A stretch of 64,000 nucleotides of DNA. Origin: Paramecium octaurelia (Eukaryota > Ciliophora > Oligohymenophorea > Peniculida > Parameciidae). A program made the translations under genes and the position numbers. The DNA lies in the NCBI GenBank assembly GCA_905182995.1, contig CAJJDP010000117.1, positions 305,433 to 369,432 on the forward strand, given 5' to 3'. The notes under the pieces were generated by a model. It did not search any database. It saw only the letters and a program-made list of their open reading frames with translations, and was not told where the DNA came from. This document shows, in pieces, positions 34,215-48,000 of the stretch. Each line of letters opens with the position of its first letter. The first letter of the stretch is position 1.

Positions 34215-36469
34215 ATGTCTGGAGAATAAATTAACCTTTGTCATGAACATCAGTAAGAATTTGTTGCTCTAGAAAATGGAGAAAAAGAGATGGAAAAAAT
34301 AAGATTATGTCTAAAATGCTTAGCAAATGGGTATAAGAGGAAAGTTATTTTGATAAAAGAATAGATTAAAAATGTCTAGAATTTAAAATCAAAACTTAGT
34401 CAAGAAAGATAAGAATAAGTCAAAGAAAATTTATAATAAGTGGCAGGGTTGATAGAACATATTTAAAAGCTCAAAGAATTCTATATTAGTTAGATAAAGT
34501 CTATTGATGAGCTTGGGGAAATTTGGAAGCAGAAAATTCAGATTATGGGGGATTCTTTTATAGAATAGGTCAATAAACAAGAAGAAAGTGATCAGGAATA
34601 ATTTTTATATTTTGTTAATCAATTGTAAAATACTCAAATTCAGGAATTATTTGAATAAAAAATTAAAATTGAAAAAGAAATATTTTCGCTCAAAGAACCA
34701 GAAGATTTGTTAAAATGTGATACAATTTTAAAAGCTATTCAATATGACACTAAGAAAATTGATGTAGAAACAAAGGAGGAGGCTTAAGAGATAATAGTAA
34801 TATATTAAAGATTAATTAGAAATTAAATATATTTTGTGAAGAACATTAAAATAAGAGGGTTAAATTATTCTATTTGGGGACAGAAAATAGAATTTAAAAG
34901 CGCTTGGCTTGTTTATAATGTTTTGATAATCACCCTTCAAAAGATTATCAAACAGTGGATAAAGTTCATTCAAAATGGAATAAAATTATATAAAAGCGGC
35001 AAGAGAACATGAAAAGGAATTTACAAACAATATAAAAAAACGTGGAATAAATAAATGAAGATATGCAATCAATGTAAGAATCCATTAAATAATCCTTTGA
35101 TAAAAATCGTTAGAATTTAACCTAAAATTACAATTAATATATATCAGAAGTTGAATAATGTAGTAGTAAAATGAATGTTAAATGGTAATAATTATAAAAA
35201 GAGGAAATACTCAATATAGTTGAAGAATTGAGTAATACATAATAATAATAAATATCTAACGATCCACTATTATAAAAGTATGTTACTTAAGAGGAATTAG
35301 TAAATGAAATTAAGAAAAATCAACTTTTGTATTTATAATAATGTTAATTGACTGAAATTCGCAAATTAAACAACCCTCTCTTCTAAAATTTAATTATTGA
35401 TGAAATGGCAACACAGTTTTAAAAAATTTTACCAAATTAGAATGGTATTTTCAAAACTAGAGGTAGTTCTACTTAGATACAAATGGAAGTATAAACAAAA
35501 GTTAAAATTAATAGTTAAAATTTCATATATAATTTAATGAAAGAAAGCTCAGTTAAAGAAGAGCAATCATGTCGTGCAATGGCTTTTAATTAAGATTGTT
35601 CGGTAGTATTCGTTGGATGTAATGAATAAATACAGGTATATGAATTTAGATAGGAAAGGTTAAAAAAAATTCAAACTCTTAGTGTGCATGAAAGTAGTGT
35701 TGTCACTGTAAATTTTATAAAAAGGTCGAATTAATTTATATCAGGAAGCGAAGGAGATGGTTAGATTATAATTTGGTCGCTGAATGACAATAAGGAATGG
35801 TTTATATCCTAAAAGTTAAACAAACACTCTACAGGAATAAGATGTTTAATAGTGAATGATAGTGAAGATATAATTGTATCATGTGGCCTTGACGATAAAC
35901 TTGTTTTTTGGATCAAAAAGAATTAATGGATTTCAAAATAAACAATTAAGAAATAAGGTGTATATGGATTAAGTATAAATTAACAATAGAATAAATTGAT
36001 TTCATGTGTTTAGGAAGATTAAATAGCAATATTAGAATTTTCAATATCAGAAAAAATTTGGGTAACAAAACAGTAAATACCTTTATAACAGAAAGGAATA
36101 AGAGTATGCTTTATTGATGATAATTAATTCACAATTTAAACATATTAAAATGATATTTTGGATTTCTATGAAATGAAGAATAAAGATGAATTTACTAAAA
36201 CTAAAGGAATTAAAGTTTTGAAAGGTTAATAGGATGAATGTCCTTTTTTCCCTTTATAATATATAAAGTCATAAAGTTTGCTTGTTAGTAAAAATTGTTA
36301 ATATATAAATATTCTCAATAACAAGCAAAATGGAGAATTTATACTTTAGCAATCCATAGAGTTTCAAAGTAGTAAATTATATGGATGCATGAGTGATGAT
36401 GCATAGTACCTAATAACTTGGGATGATGTATCAAAAGAAATACAAATTAGAAAATACTAAGAATTGTGA
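34215..36469 (+). CDS. Zinc-finger / coiled-coil / WD40 protein, 743 aa
   Basis: A single intron, 34797-34819 (23 nt), leaves 743 aa exactly in frame. N-terminus: a zinc site LCHEHQQEF with RLCLKCLANGY, then a long coiled coil (KVILIKEQIKNVQNLKSKLS). A second similar zinc site comes after the intron (IFCEEHQNKR, ACLQCFDNHPSKDY), followed by another coiled coil. The last 320 residues are WD40 blades: AMAFNQDCSVVFVGCNEQIQ, SVVTVNFIKRSNQFISGSEG with GQIIIWSLND, TGIRCLIVNDSEDIIVSCGL with DDKLVFWIKK, and LYGCMSDDAQYLITWD. Structure resembles a duplicated B-box/TRIM-like tail with a propeller. This is a large ciliate family; role probably scaffold. End TGA 36467-36469. Confidence 0.87.
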
Positions 36470-36536
36470 GAGGTTTTTCAGTTCTTAAAATGAAAATTTA
36501 TCAAATAAAATAATCCAATTTTATTTTTTTGAGAGA

Positions 36537-38960
36537 TCAATAACAAGAATTGTAGGTATCCTAATGAATTTTCAATAAAAAATTGGCATCTCCTATTTTC
36601 TTAGATGATCTATCTTTTTTTAGAATTGTTAAAAATTTTAGGATTTCTCCTCTGGAGGATCCATTACCTTTTTTTTACATTACTTTCTTACCATGAATTT
36701 CTCTTTCTGAATTATTTAAAATAGTATGAATTCTTTGTAGATATTGATCTTAAAACAGAATTGCAAGAATGTTTAATTTTATTTCCTAAGATGTTCCGAA
36801 TCTGAACTTTAACTTGCAAAGTGTTATCACCAATTGCATCACACCTTTAAAATATCAAAATATTGCTATTTATTTTATTAAATTATCAACTTAGTTTGGA
36901 GAATCAATTTTGCATAATTGTCAAATTTTCGCTTGAGTGGATTGCAAATTCAGAATAAGATGAGATGAACCTCTGACATTTCCAAGGAGAGTTTTGAGAG
37001 ATAAATTGCTTGAGATAATCTAAATGATTTAATTATAAAAACTATTTAAAGGTAAATAGCAATTTGTTAAAATAGGAAATAATTCAGGTTGCAAAATAAT
37101 TGATAATGAATTTAATAATCCGTCTATTAATTTGAGAATCGATAATTATTTATCATTATAAAACTCAGACTTAAAGGCATTCTAAGAATAACATGAACCT
37201 CAGTTATTAACCATTTCATTATAGAAAAATTGAAAATATATTATATCAGTAATTATAATATTACAACCTACATCTAAGAGATATATTTCGAACATCAGAA
37301 AGAAATCATATCATAATATTAAGCTCACTAATTTTTTGAAGCTTTTAATCCTAAGATTAGAAATCTTCAAATCCTATGCATCAGGAAAAGTCAAATAGGT
37401 AATGCTAATAAATGAGTTAGAAGATTTTTGAAATCTAGTTTGAACAAATTTCAAAATAATGTATTATTTTTGAAACATTAATATTATCACCACTTGAAAG
37501 AGAATGTGATATAAGATGATGATTTTTCTATTTCCCTGAATGGTTGTCAAAAGCACCAAAAATTTATTTCTACATGTTTAATTTAACATAATTTATTCCT
37601 TATAATCTACTATACTTTGGATATAAAATAGTTAACTTTATTATTCCATTTCTTAATTATATATTTTCACTTTTGTCAATATTGCAATCAACTAGATGAG
37701 ATTCTTTGACAGCTTTTCTATATACCCAACATTTAACGTATGATTGATATCCTCAGCATTCTTATATGATTGAGTGGTTTATTCAATTCAATGTGCTAAT
37801 GATTTACTAAGTATCTATTTGGGCTATGATGATTTAGTAAAGCAGGATTCATGAATTTCTCCAAGTTGAATATGAGCATGAGAGTTTTTTTCTATTTTAC
37901 TAAGGTCTAAAGTTCCTCTTTCAGTCAATAAATAAGTAAGTCTGCTAAGTGTTTTGGAATCCTGTAATAAATTGTATTTATACAGTCTTTTTAATTTCTT
38001 AGAAACCATTCTAAATATAAATTGAAATCTATTTCTAATGCATAAAATTTCTGTAACATTTTTACATTTTATACTATCATACCTTATAAATGAATTAAGT
38101 TTTTTTTTTTGTAAGGCTGATTTTAAGTTAGTTTTATCAAATTATGGTTGCTCTCTCATTTAATAATTGGATGTAAAGGTTTTTTCTTTTTTATCATTTC
38201 TCATAAGTTCAAATTTGTGTCATGTTTATCAAATCCCACATCACGGCCTTAAGTAAAGGTTACTTCCAATGGTTCATCATCTGAAGATATATAAAAGTCT
38301 GCTTCTTCAGGTCAGAGCCTGAGAATCTTTTCCATTTTTGGCAAGCAGAATAGAATAATGAAAAGGATGGTAATTCTGCAATTTGGAGAGAATTAAGCAA
38401 ATTAAGATTTTGATATCCATTGTATAGAGTGTTTAAAAATGCCATAATTACAGATTATGAAGAGATGATTTATATTGATTTTCCAACTTATCTCAATGCA
38501 AAAGGATCGTTGAGATTTATTCAGAAGATCCCTTTGTAATCCATAAATCAATATGGCTATGTCAACTATTGAGAAGTAACATTGTTATTTGCACGAGTTG
38601 TGGTTTATAAAACATCATAAGTTAGTTCTGCTGTTTTAATGAATTCAGACAAGAAAGGGAAGAATTATTCTTTATTAATAGGTATTGATTAAACATAACA
38701 TTAAATAAAAATCATCATTAATTTTACTCATATTAATTGGTTCTGAATTACTTAGATTACCCTCTAAAGTGCACTAATTATTATGATTAGAGTAGATTAT
38801 TAGCTTTAGGATATTTATTATTATAATAACTGAGATAATATTGTTGTTGATAATCTGAGGATAACTGATTATATGAGTTATTCAATTTAGGTAGTCTCGG
38901 TAATTCAATTTGATATCTTAGAATGGTTCTAAAATAGATGGAAATGGAAGGTGTTTAGGT
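36537..38960 (-). pseudogene. Probable pseudogene with frameshifts and in-frame TGA codons
   Basis: Protein-like stretches follow one another on the minus strand but in shifting frames. In order: RTILRYQIELPRLPKL; EFIKTAELTYDVLQTTTRAN; a piece with two in-frame TGA (PY*FMDYKGIF*INLNDPFALR, near 38500-38555) where Trp would fit; MAFLNTLYNGYQNLNLLNSL; EEADFYISSDDEPLEVTFTQ and GRDVGFDKHDTNLN; ELMRNDKKEKTFTSNYQMRE; a C-terminal open frame LFQDQYLQRIHTILNNSERE ending at TGA 36537-36539. The joints near 38318 and 38190 need single-base shifts and have no GT-AG intron. The 3' end lies 67 bases from the convergent WD40 gene, as a live gene would. Best explained as a decaying duplicate; family unknown. 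Confidence 0.55.
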
Positions 38961-39030
38961 CTTAAAAATTAATGGGAATGATAGAAGAAGGGTATTGATA
39001 AATATTTTTGATTTTTTGCATAATTTATAA

Positions 39031-42000
39031 TCAATCTGATAATTGCATTAGTAAGGCAGTACCTCTTTTAATCCAGAAATCTTCTTCATTTGAAGCTTGG
39101 CCTGGATTAGGTTTGCAGGGCAACATAACATCAAACTGATATGATGGTCTTTCCATGACACCACAACGTACTTAATAATAATATGTAGGACATAAATAAA
39201 AGTTTTAACCTAAACATATATGATAGTTTTATACCTTTCTTTGATTTACTTTTACCTTCTTAGCTGACTGGTTTGAATAAGACGATTGGCATTTAATCGT
39301 GTAATTTCATGGGTTCAGCATCTACTATATAGTTCTTTTCATCCCATTTTGCTCCTTCAAGGAATAAACCATGAATATATGCACCATCTTTGGCAGCCTG
39401 AGGTTCAGATCCATGTGGGAGGAATGAGAATTCCCATCCAAATTGATCAATTGGAGTATTGACCTTTCTAGCACTCTATTGTAATAAAGCTGTGGTGAAT
39501 CCAGTAGGGAATGAGAATCCAGAAATCCAAAAGACACTGGGTTATTATTTGATCCAACTTCTTAATTGTGCTACTCTCTTCTCAAGATCAATAATCCAAC
39601 TAGACAAAGGCTTTAAGGAGTGATAACAGAATTTCCATTATTGAGGAACTTTGTTATCAAATAGACTGTGCATGATGGTCTCAAGGTCTTCTGAAATAAG
39701 CACTAGACCACTAAGACCTTTGTCTAAATTGATGAGTGAAGTTCTGACTGTGTTTAATAATTTATTGTATCTGGAAATCTCTTACATCAACACTATTTTC
39801 AATGGGTTTTGATCTCCTGGTCTGACTTTCTCGATTGCTTCTTGCATATCAATTTCCTCTGGAACTTTGCCTAAGGTTTCTTGAATGAGTTTCTACACTT
39901 TGGTTTCCATAGATTCTTCACCAGCCTTCACAGATTATGGTGATAATGAGATGATAGAATCAATGAGAGCATTTGTATCAGCAATCTAAGAGGATATTTC
40001 AGCATTAATATGTTAGCCGAACACTTCAGCTCTCTCCACTGGTGGGAAATCTTCAACCTTACTTCTGTAGAACAATACATGATTGCTAATTTTATCATTC
40101 TTGCTTTCTTTTGGTTTGAATTCCTCTGGAATATAATAGTATTGAGAATTTTCAACCAATTTATATTTCTCTTCAAAAATAATCTTATCTTAGAAGAAAC
40201 TATTAGCATACACCTTCAACAATCTTTAATCATACTTGTCTGTCACTCTACCTCCATAGATAACATCAGCTATTAGATATCTGATTGCATCCCAAGGAGG
40301 ACTCTTCTAAACTGGTTAATCTTATTGTTGTTATCCAAGTTATTATTATTACTATTGTTAATTGTGTTTACTATCATGTTATGTCTAATCAACATACATC
40401 AAAAGAATATTATCAGCAGTCTCCCAATCTGAATCATTGAAATCATAGATAACATTCCATCCCATAGATTTGAATCTCTTACGTTCAATAATTAAACTAT
40501 GGAACCAACAAAGTGAATACACTAATTTCATATAATGTAATTGATTGGTCAATTTCTACTGTGAAAGAATTGAAGGATCAAATTTTGATTATGACATATT
40601 GGTGTACAATCTATTCATATTAGCCTTCACTCCTTTAGGTGGTTCTGTAGTCACCTTTAGGCACTTCTAAAGTATGCTAATAGGGAATTTTGGATGAGGA
40701 GCAGAACTCAACCATAATCTGAACTTTTCACTTGTGGCATCTGATTACCTCAGAGTTTCCATGCATTTCTCTAATTCTTTCAAGAAACTCAAACTCAAAT
40801 GACAATTTGCCAAATACACCCAGAGACCAGCCTTGCTACCTTCATATAATTTATCTATAGCCTTTTAAGCTTAACCTTAACCTAAGGACACTGGTAACAA
40901 CTAGCAATCCTTCATCTTGGCAAATTACTCCAATTAATGATAGGGATCAACACCTGGAGACAAGATGAATATCACAGGCTTATTTTTGGTGGTGTCATTG
41001 TAAATTGAATCATAAGTAGTTGCAGGTGGTTAGGTATAGAATTATCCCATGGTTGCATTAACAAATGCTTATGCTGCCAAAAGAACTCTGTCAGGTCTGA
41101 TTATTTTAAGTAAGATCATCTTCTTAAGACTATCACATTTTTGATCCCATTCACCTGGCAATGAATCTGATTCTGGAGTTGGACTCAAATACCACTTCTT
41201 CCATTCTTTGCCATTGTGAGTGAAAGCATTGATGATACCAGTAAAGTTTGGTAATTTATCCAAATCACAAATGGCTTACCATTATTGTTCAGTGACCCAA
41301 TCTGAAATTGGATTGTGAGGTTGATTCTTTCTATCAGCATTTGGATCTCCACCTCTCAAAAAGAAGTTGTATTCCTCTAAATCAATTGTAATCTAACTCT
41401 TCAATTCACTTGTGATGTTCACAGCCATTTAAATGGCCAACAAGAGTTTATCCTTCTCGAATAATCCTCGGCATGCAGTTTTGAAAATTTCTTCAGAATG
41501 TCTAGCTGCGATATCCGATAATTTCTCTTGCAAAGAGTCATTTATGGATGCTCCTCTGCTTTGATATGTGTTGATATTTTCGCCAAATTACTCAATATAA
41601 TTGGACAAAGCAAATTGATACATGTGATCAATAAGTGAAAAATCATTTAAGACAAAGAATAATTTGGATGCAATTCTGGCTAATGAACGATAGTTTTCTC
41701 TTGCTGCAAAGGTTTTCTTCATTGAAACAGCTGAGGTTTCAATTTGCTTCTTGACCTCTTCTTCAGTTTCCTTGGATTTGTCTAAGGTAACAATAAGATT
41801 TTCATCGTCAATCAAACTTCCTTTGATTTCCTAGAGCATCTTCAGAATATCATCATCCAACTTACGTAAAGTTATCTCATTTTAAGATTTCTTATTGACC
41901 AAATCATTCTTACTCTTTTCTAATTAGGCTTCCATAATTTGAATGACAACTGAAATCAATTATTCTTCCAGACCTTTTTATTTCACTGTGAAATTGACTA

Positions 42001-45000
42001 AAGTGACTCTTGTTTAGGTTTCAGCCTTATATTTTGGATTAGCCAATTTAGTAGTCATGTAGAATCTGAAATTAGAGTTGTACAAGATTTCTTTTTCTCC
42101 CATGTACATCATTAGCTTATTATTGACTGTTCTCAATTATTTATTCAAGACTGGTTCCAAAGAAGGATCCAAATCTTCTCCCATGTTTTCTAAGATCACG
42201 ATTTATCCACTTGCAATTGCTGATTCAATTATGCTCATCATCTTTTCGTTCTAAGGATCTAACTCTTTAAGATTGTTTTTGTTTATGGCTCTTTCCATAT
42301 TTTTAATCCAATTGTTGGCTTAGACTTATGGATCAATCATCAATGGCCACCTTCTTCCTTAAGTGACTAAAACACCATTTTCTTTAGAAAATTGGTCATC
42401 TGGCAACCCTTATTGATTCCATTATAAGAATTGAACAGGCTTAACTAGGAAGTCAGGGAAATTCCAATCTTTGGAGTAGGGTATTTTTAAGTATCTGACT
42501 TATCCAATTAATTATTCAGCAACAAATTGTTGTCTATATTCAGATGGGAATGGGCCTGCATAACTCAAGAATGCAGCTGTCATTAAGGCATCTCCAACCA
42601 AGACTTCAAGCTTTCCTTGCAATTCCTTTCTTCTAATAGCCCAACCTTCTTTGGTGCTTGCCAATCCTGATATCAACTTTTCTGCTCTTTCCAATTTGTT
42701 AACCAATACTGAAGTTTCTCTGGTATACATTTCCATATCATCTTTTGCTCTCTGCAAGTCTGTCTTCAATTTTTCAATACTCTACTTCAAAATCTAGAAG
42801 TTCTCTTGCAATTATTGGAATTCATCTTCACTCTTCTTCAATTTCTCTCTCAAATACTTGACTTTGGCTCTCTTGGGTTCGATGTCTTTAAATGCTTTAG
42901 CATACATTTCCAAAGATAAAACCCATCTCCAAAGAGTACCAGAAGCAACTGAAATGGCATCAATCTTAGAGGGAAGCATTTCAGGATCACTAGTGATTTT
43001 CTCAATTCTAACTAGAGTCTTATTCATGATATGATCCTTGTCGACTTTCTTTAATTGTTACAAGAAATCAGGAGCAGTCATTTCCTTCTTGGCACTTGCC
43101 CAAGTTGCCTCCTTACCCATGATAATCATGACAGCCTACAAGACATTATCGACACCATTTGGAGGTTTACTGTAAGCTCTAACTTCAGCCAATTGTTATT
43201 TATCTAATTATTCCAACCCTTGTTCAGCTGCTCTCAAAGCAGGTTCTGCTTTTTCTAAATCCTTTTGTGCTTCTTCTGCCAGAGTCTCCACTTCAGCCTT
43301 TTCCTTTTCCACTTGAGCAGATCTGGTTTCCACTTCCACTTATTTCTCATTTGCATCTCTTGATTCACTCTCTATTTTGATCATCAACTCTTCACAATCC
43401 TTACTCTTCTTTGCCAATTCAATTTGATAAATGGATAATTGCTTTTGCAATTCTTCACTGTTAGCTGCTGCATCATCTAATTTCTATAATCCCAAAGTGA
43501 GTTTGCGAACTTCACCACCAATTTCATTTTGTTTCTTCTCCAATAAGTCATTATACCCTTTGACCAATTCAATATAATTAGTGGGTGTAACATAGTAGAT
43601 TCTTTTTAATTCTTGGAACATTCTATTACTCAAAGAGAGTACTTTGGTGTGAGCAGTTCCAAAGAACTTGGCAATGTTAGCAGTTAATTCATCGTCCAAC
43701 TTTAATTGTAACAAATATCTGTTGGCCACTTCAACCAAAGCCTATTCTGGCCATGGCATAAACCATATCATAGTGGTATTATTAACCAAACCTGGATACA
43801 TACGACAATAATTTCTTAGATTCTCTCCAGTCTTACTCATCAAAATCATGAGATGGAAATTGTTTTGAATTCTTGTGAAGAAATATTCGATGAGGTCTTC
43901 CTCTTGGATTTTAGCATCCTTGTCTAATTTGTTTTCTTCTCTATAATGCTTTCTGACTCTGTCTTTGATCTAAGGATAATCTTCCTTTTGACTGAATAGA
44001 TTGGGTACCTCACCCACGGAGAGAATGTTGTTGATGTCTTCAATGAATCCCTCATTGGCAATTTGATTGTCGCTAAAAATGAAGGTTCCAGATACTCCCT
44101 TAAATCCTGCCTCTTCACACCATTTTTTGATGTCTTCTCTGAACTCTTTCATTCTGTAATTCTTACTGACTTCTATCTACCAACTCTTGTATTCAGCAAT
44201 ATGAGTGGCTAATTTGGTGAGTGAGTGTCTACCAGCACCACCTTCTCCAACAAGCATTCCGTGTCCTTTACCCAAATTAATAATACGATTGATCTTACAA
44301 ATATAATGGACGGCTTCTTAAAAGAGAACTATGTTCATGGCCTTAGATTTGTTTTCAGTGTTGAATTAAACTAATTTCTCCTCCAAGAATTTCTTCAGAT
44401 TCTCTCTGTCATTGTATGTCACTTCGATGTATTTGCCTCCACTCTCTTCCATGAAATTAGCAAAGACTGTGTCATCTTCATTTTCATTAGTACATTCTTT
44501 GATTGTGGTTTGAAGACATGAGACTAGTTGATCATTGATCAATTATTTGCATAATTATCTATCCTCAACACTAATAAGTCTATCATGGAATACTCTTAGA
44601 CATTCATGTGCCCACAATCTAAGTACAGTCATTTTGTTATCACAATACAATCTGTCTAATTAGTAGACTCCTTAAATGACTTTGGAGATGTCTCTCATGT
44701 TGAAGACATAATGAGATTTGGCAGGAGTAGGCAAAAAGTTATTTGTGACCATCTAGAATAAGTTGTAAGTGGCTTAGGCAATGGGTTCAATGAGTAATTT
44801 GATTTCATCTTCGAATTCTTAAAATTTATAAGCCAAAATTGATTAATAGATTCTCTTGACTTATTGATCTGAAAGCACAACAAAATTGATGACATGGAAT
44901 TTGTTTTGAATTCTTGTTGAAATTTCAGCTCTACCACCACCTGGAGGTCCCATAGCTGATACGAATTGAATATCTAAAATAAATTTGAACAACTCTCTGT

Positions 45001-48000
45001 TTGTACGATCAAACCATCCTTCGTAATCCATCCATTAACGAATAAGTTCAAGAGGTGGTTGACTTCCATAAATATCTTTTCTGGGCATATTGAGATCATC
45101 AATAAATATGATCATTTTCTTGCCATCAGGAATCATCTTATTTTTAGATCTCTTAACCAATTTACTTTCAATCATTTCTTGAGTCTTCTATGAGGAAGTT
45201 TGAGCTGAAAACACAATATTCATGGTAGTGTATTCAAACATCTATAGGAGTACTCCATTCAATAAAACTGTCTTTCCAGTGCCTGTCAATCCTACAGCCA
45301 ACACAGCGTTTTTATTACTGATTAATCTGGTGATGATGTTCTTGTTTCTGACTTAATCAGTTGTTGGTACAAGCATTTTGTGATATGGACTATTATTTTC
45401 AGGTTTCCATTGACCAGTACCCAATTTTTCATCCCATGAAGCCCATTCATTTTTATCACTGTTTACAAAGAAATCATAGACTGTATTTTGACTGGGGAAG
45501 ATCAAATCAATATCACGCATCTATTAGTCAATAATACGACGACCATCTTCATCTACTGTNTTCTGTAATTCTTACTGACTTCTATCTACCAACTCTTGTA
45601 TTCAGCAATATGAGTGGCTAATTTGGTGAGTGAGTGTCTACCAGCACCACCTTCTCCAACAAGCATTCCGTGTCCTTTACCCAAATTAATAATACGATTG
45701 ATCTTACAAATATAATGGACGGCTTCTTAAAAGAGAACTATGTTCATGGCCTTAGATTTGTTTTCAGTGTTGAATTAAACTAATTTCTCCTCCAAGAATT
45801 TCTTCAGATTCTCTCTGTCATTGTATGTCACTTCGATGTATTTGCCTCCACTCTCTTCCATGAAATTAGCAAAGACTGTGTCATCTTCATTTTCATTAGT
45901 ACAATCTTTGATTGTGGTTTGAAGACATGAGACTAGTTGATCATTGATCAATTATTTGCATAATTATCTATCCTCAACACTAATAAGTCTATCATGGAAT
46001 ACTCTTAGACATTCATGTGCCCACAATCTAAGTACAGTCATTTTGTTATCACAATACAATCTGTCTAATTAGTAGACTCCTTAAATGACTTTGGAGATGT
46101 CTCTCATGTTGAAGACATAATGAGATTTGGCAGGAGTAGGCAAAAAGTTATTTGTGACCATCTAGAATAAGTTGTAAGTGGCTTAGGCAATGGGTTCAAT
46201 GAGTAATTTGATTTCATCTTCGAATTCTTAAAATTTATAAGCCAAAATTGATTAATAGATTCTCTTGACTTATTGATCTGAAAGCACAACAAAATTGATG
46301 ACATGGAATTTGTTTTGAATTCTTGTTGAAATTTCAGCTCTACCACCACCTGGAGGTCCCATAGCTGATACGAATTGAATATCTAAAATAAATTTGAACA
46401 ACTCTCTGTTTGTACGATCAAACCATCCTTCGTAATCCATCCATTAACGAATAAGTTCAAGAGGTGGTTGACTTCCATAAATATCTTTTCTGGGCATATT
46501 GAGATCATCAATAAATATGATCATTTTCTTGCCATCAGGAATCATCTTATTTTTAGATCTCTTAACCAATTTACTTTCAATCATTTCTTGAGTCTTCTAT
46601 GAGGAAGTTTGAGCTGAAAACACAATATTCATGGTAGTGTATTCAAACATCTATAGGAGTACTCCATTCAATAAAACTGTCTTTCCAGTGCCTGTCAATC
46701 CTACAGCCAACACAGCGTTTTTATTACTGATTAATCTGGTGATGATGTTCTTGTTTCTGACTTAATCAGTTGTTGGTACAAGCATTTTGTGATATGGACT
46801 ATTATTTTCAGGTTTCCATTGACCAGTACCCAATTTTTCATCCCATGAAGCCCATTCATTTTTATCACTGTTTACAAAGAAATCATAGACTGTATTTTGA
46901 CTGGGGAAGATCAAATCAATATCACGCATCTATTAGTCAATAATACGACGACCATCTTCATCTACTGTAGCTCCTATGCTCCACACCAATCCAAATGTAA
47001 ACCACTTTTCAAGGAGTGTCCAATAGACATCACTCTTGTTCTGGATGTCCATAGACAATTGCTTTTCACTCTTAAAGAAACAATCCATCAAATTACAGAA
47101 TGAGATAATGACATTGGTTTCACTGCATGGGATGATTTCTTTGCACCACTTTCTTTGTTTGAAGAGTTTAGGAATCCATCTCTCTATGAATTCAAGGATG
47201 GTTTCTTAAACCAAAGGATCTGTCAGTTTCTCAACCCAACTCTCAATGTAGGGTCTCCATCCAAGATCATTTATGTCCAAATAAACCATGCCTGCTCTTG
47301 ATACTGTGGCTGGTGAGGCGACTGCAAGATTCTCCACTTCAAAAATCAATCCCATTTATGGAGGTAATGAGATTCTATCACCATTCAGTAGGGTCAATAC
47401 TTTATTGTCGTCTAGCACTGTATTCATAGATTCAATCCAAAGTGTATCGACGGGTCCATCTAGGATCATCCATTTTTGATCTGGAGTTTCATCTTTGCAC
47501 AAACGAGCCATCATAGATGATAACACACCATCATTCCACTCCATAGTAGAATTTACATAACCAAACNATTTTGTTATCACAATACAATCTGTCTAATTAG
47601 TAGACTCCTTAAATGACTTTGGAGATGTCTCTCATGTTGAAGACATAATGAGATTTGGCAGGAGTAGGCAAAAAGTTATTTGTGACCATCTAGAATAAGT
47701 TGTAAGTGGCTTAGGCAATGGGTTCAATGAGTAATTTGATTTCATCTTCGAATTCTTAAAATTTATAAGCCAAAATTGATTAATAGATTCTCTTGACTTA
47801 TTGATCTGAAAGCACAACAAAATTGATGACATGGAATTTGTTTTGAATTCTTGTTGAAATTTCAGCTCTACCACCACCTGGAGGTCCCATAGCTGATACG
47901 AATTGAATATCTAAAATAAATTTGAACAACTCTCTGTTTGTACGATCAAACCATCCTTCGTAATCCATCCATTAACGAATAAGTTCAAGAGGTGGTTGAC

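Noticed and set aside
44695-47877. Three identical 81-codon minus ORFs at 44695, 46104 and 47632 as a possible repeated gene family
   Set aside because: They are off-frame shadows within the three copies of one dynein segment created by the assembly, not genes.
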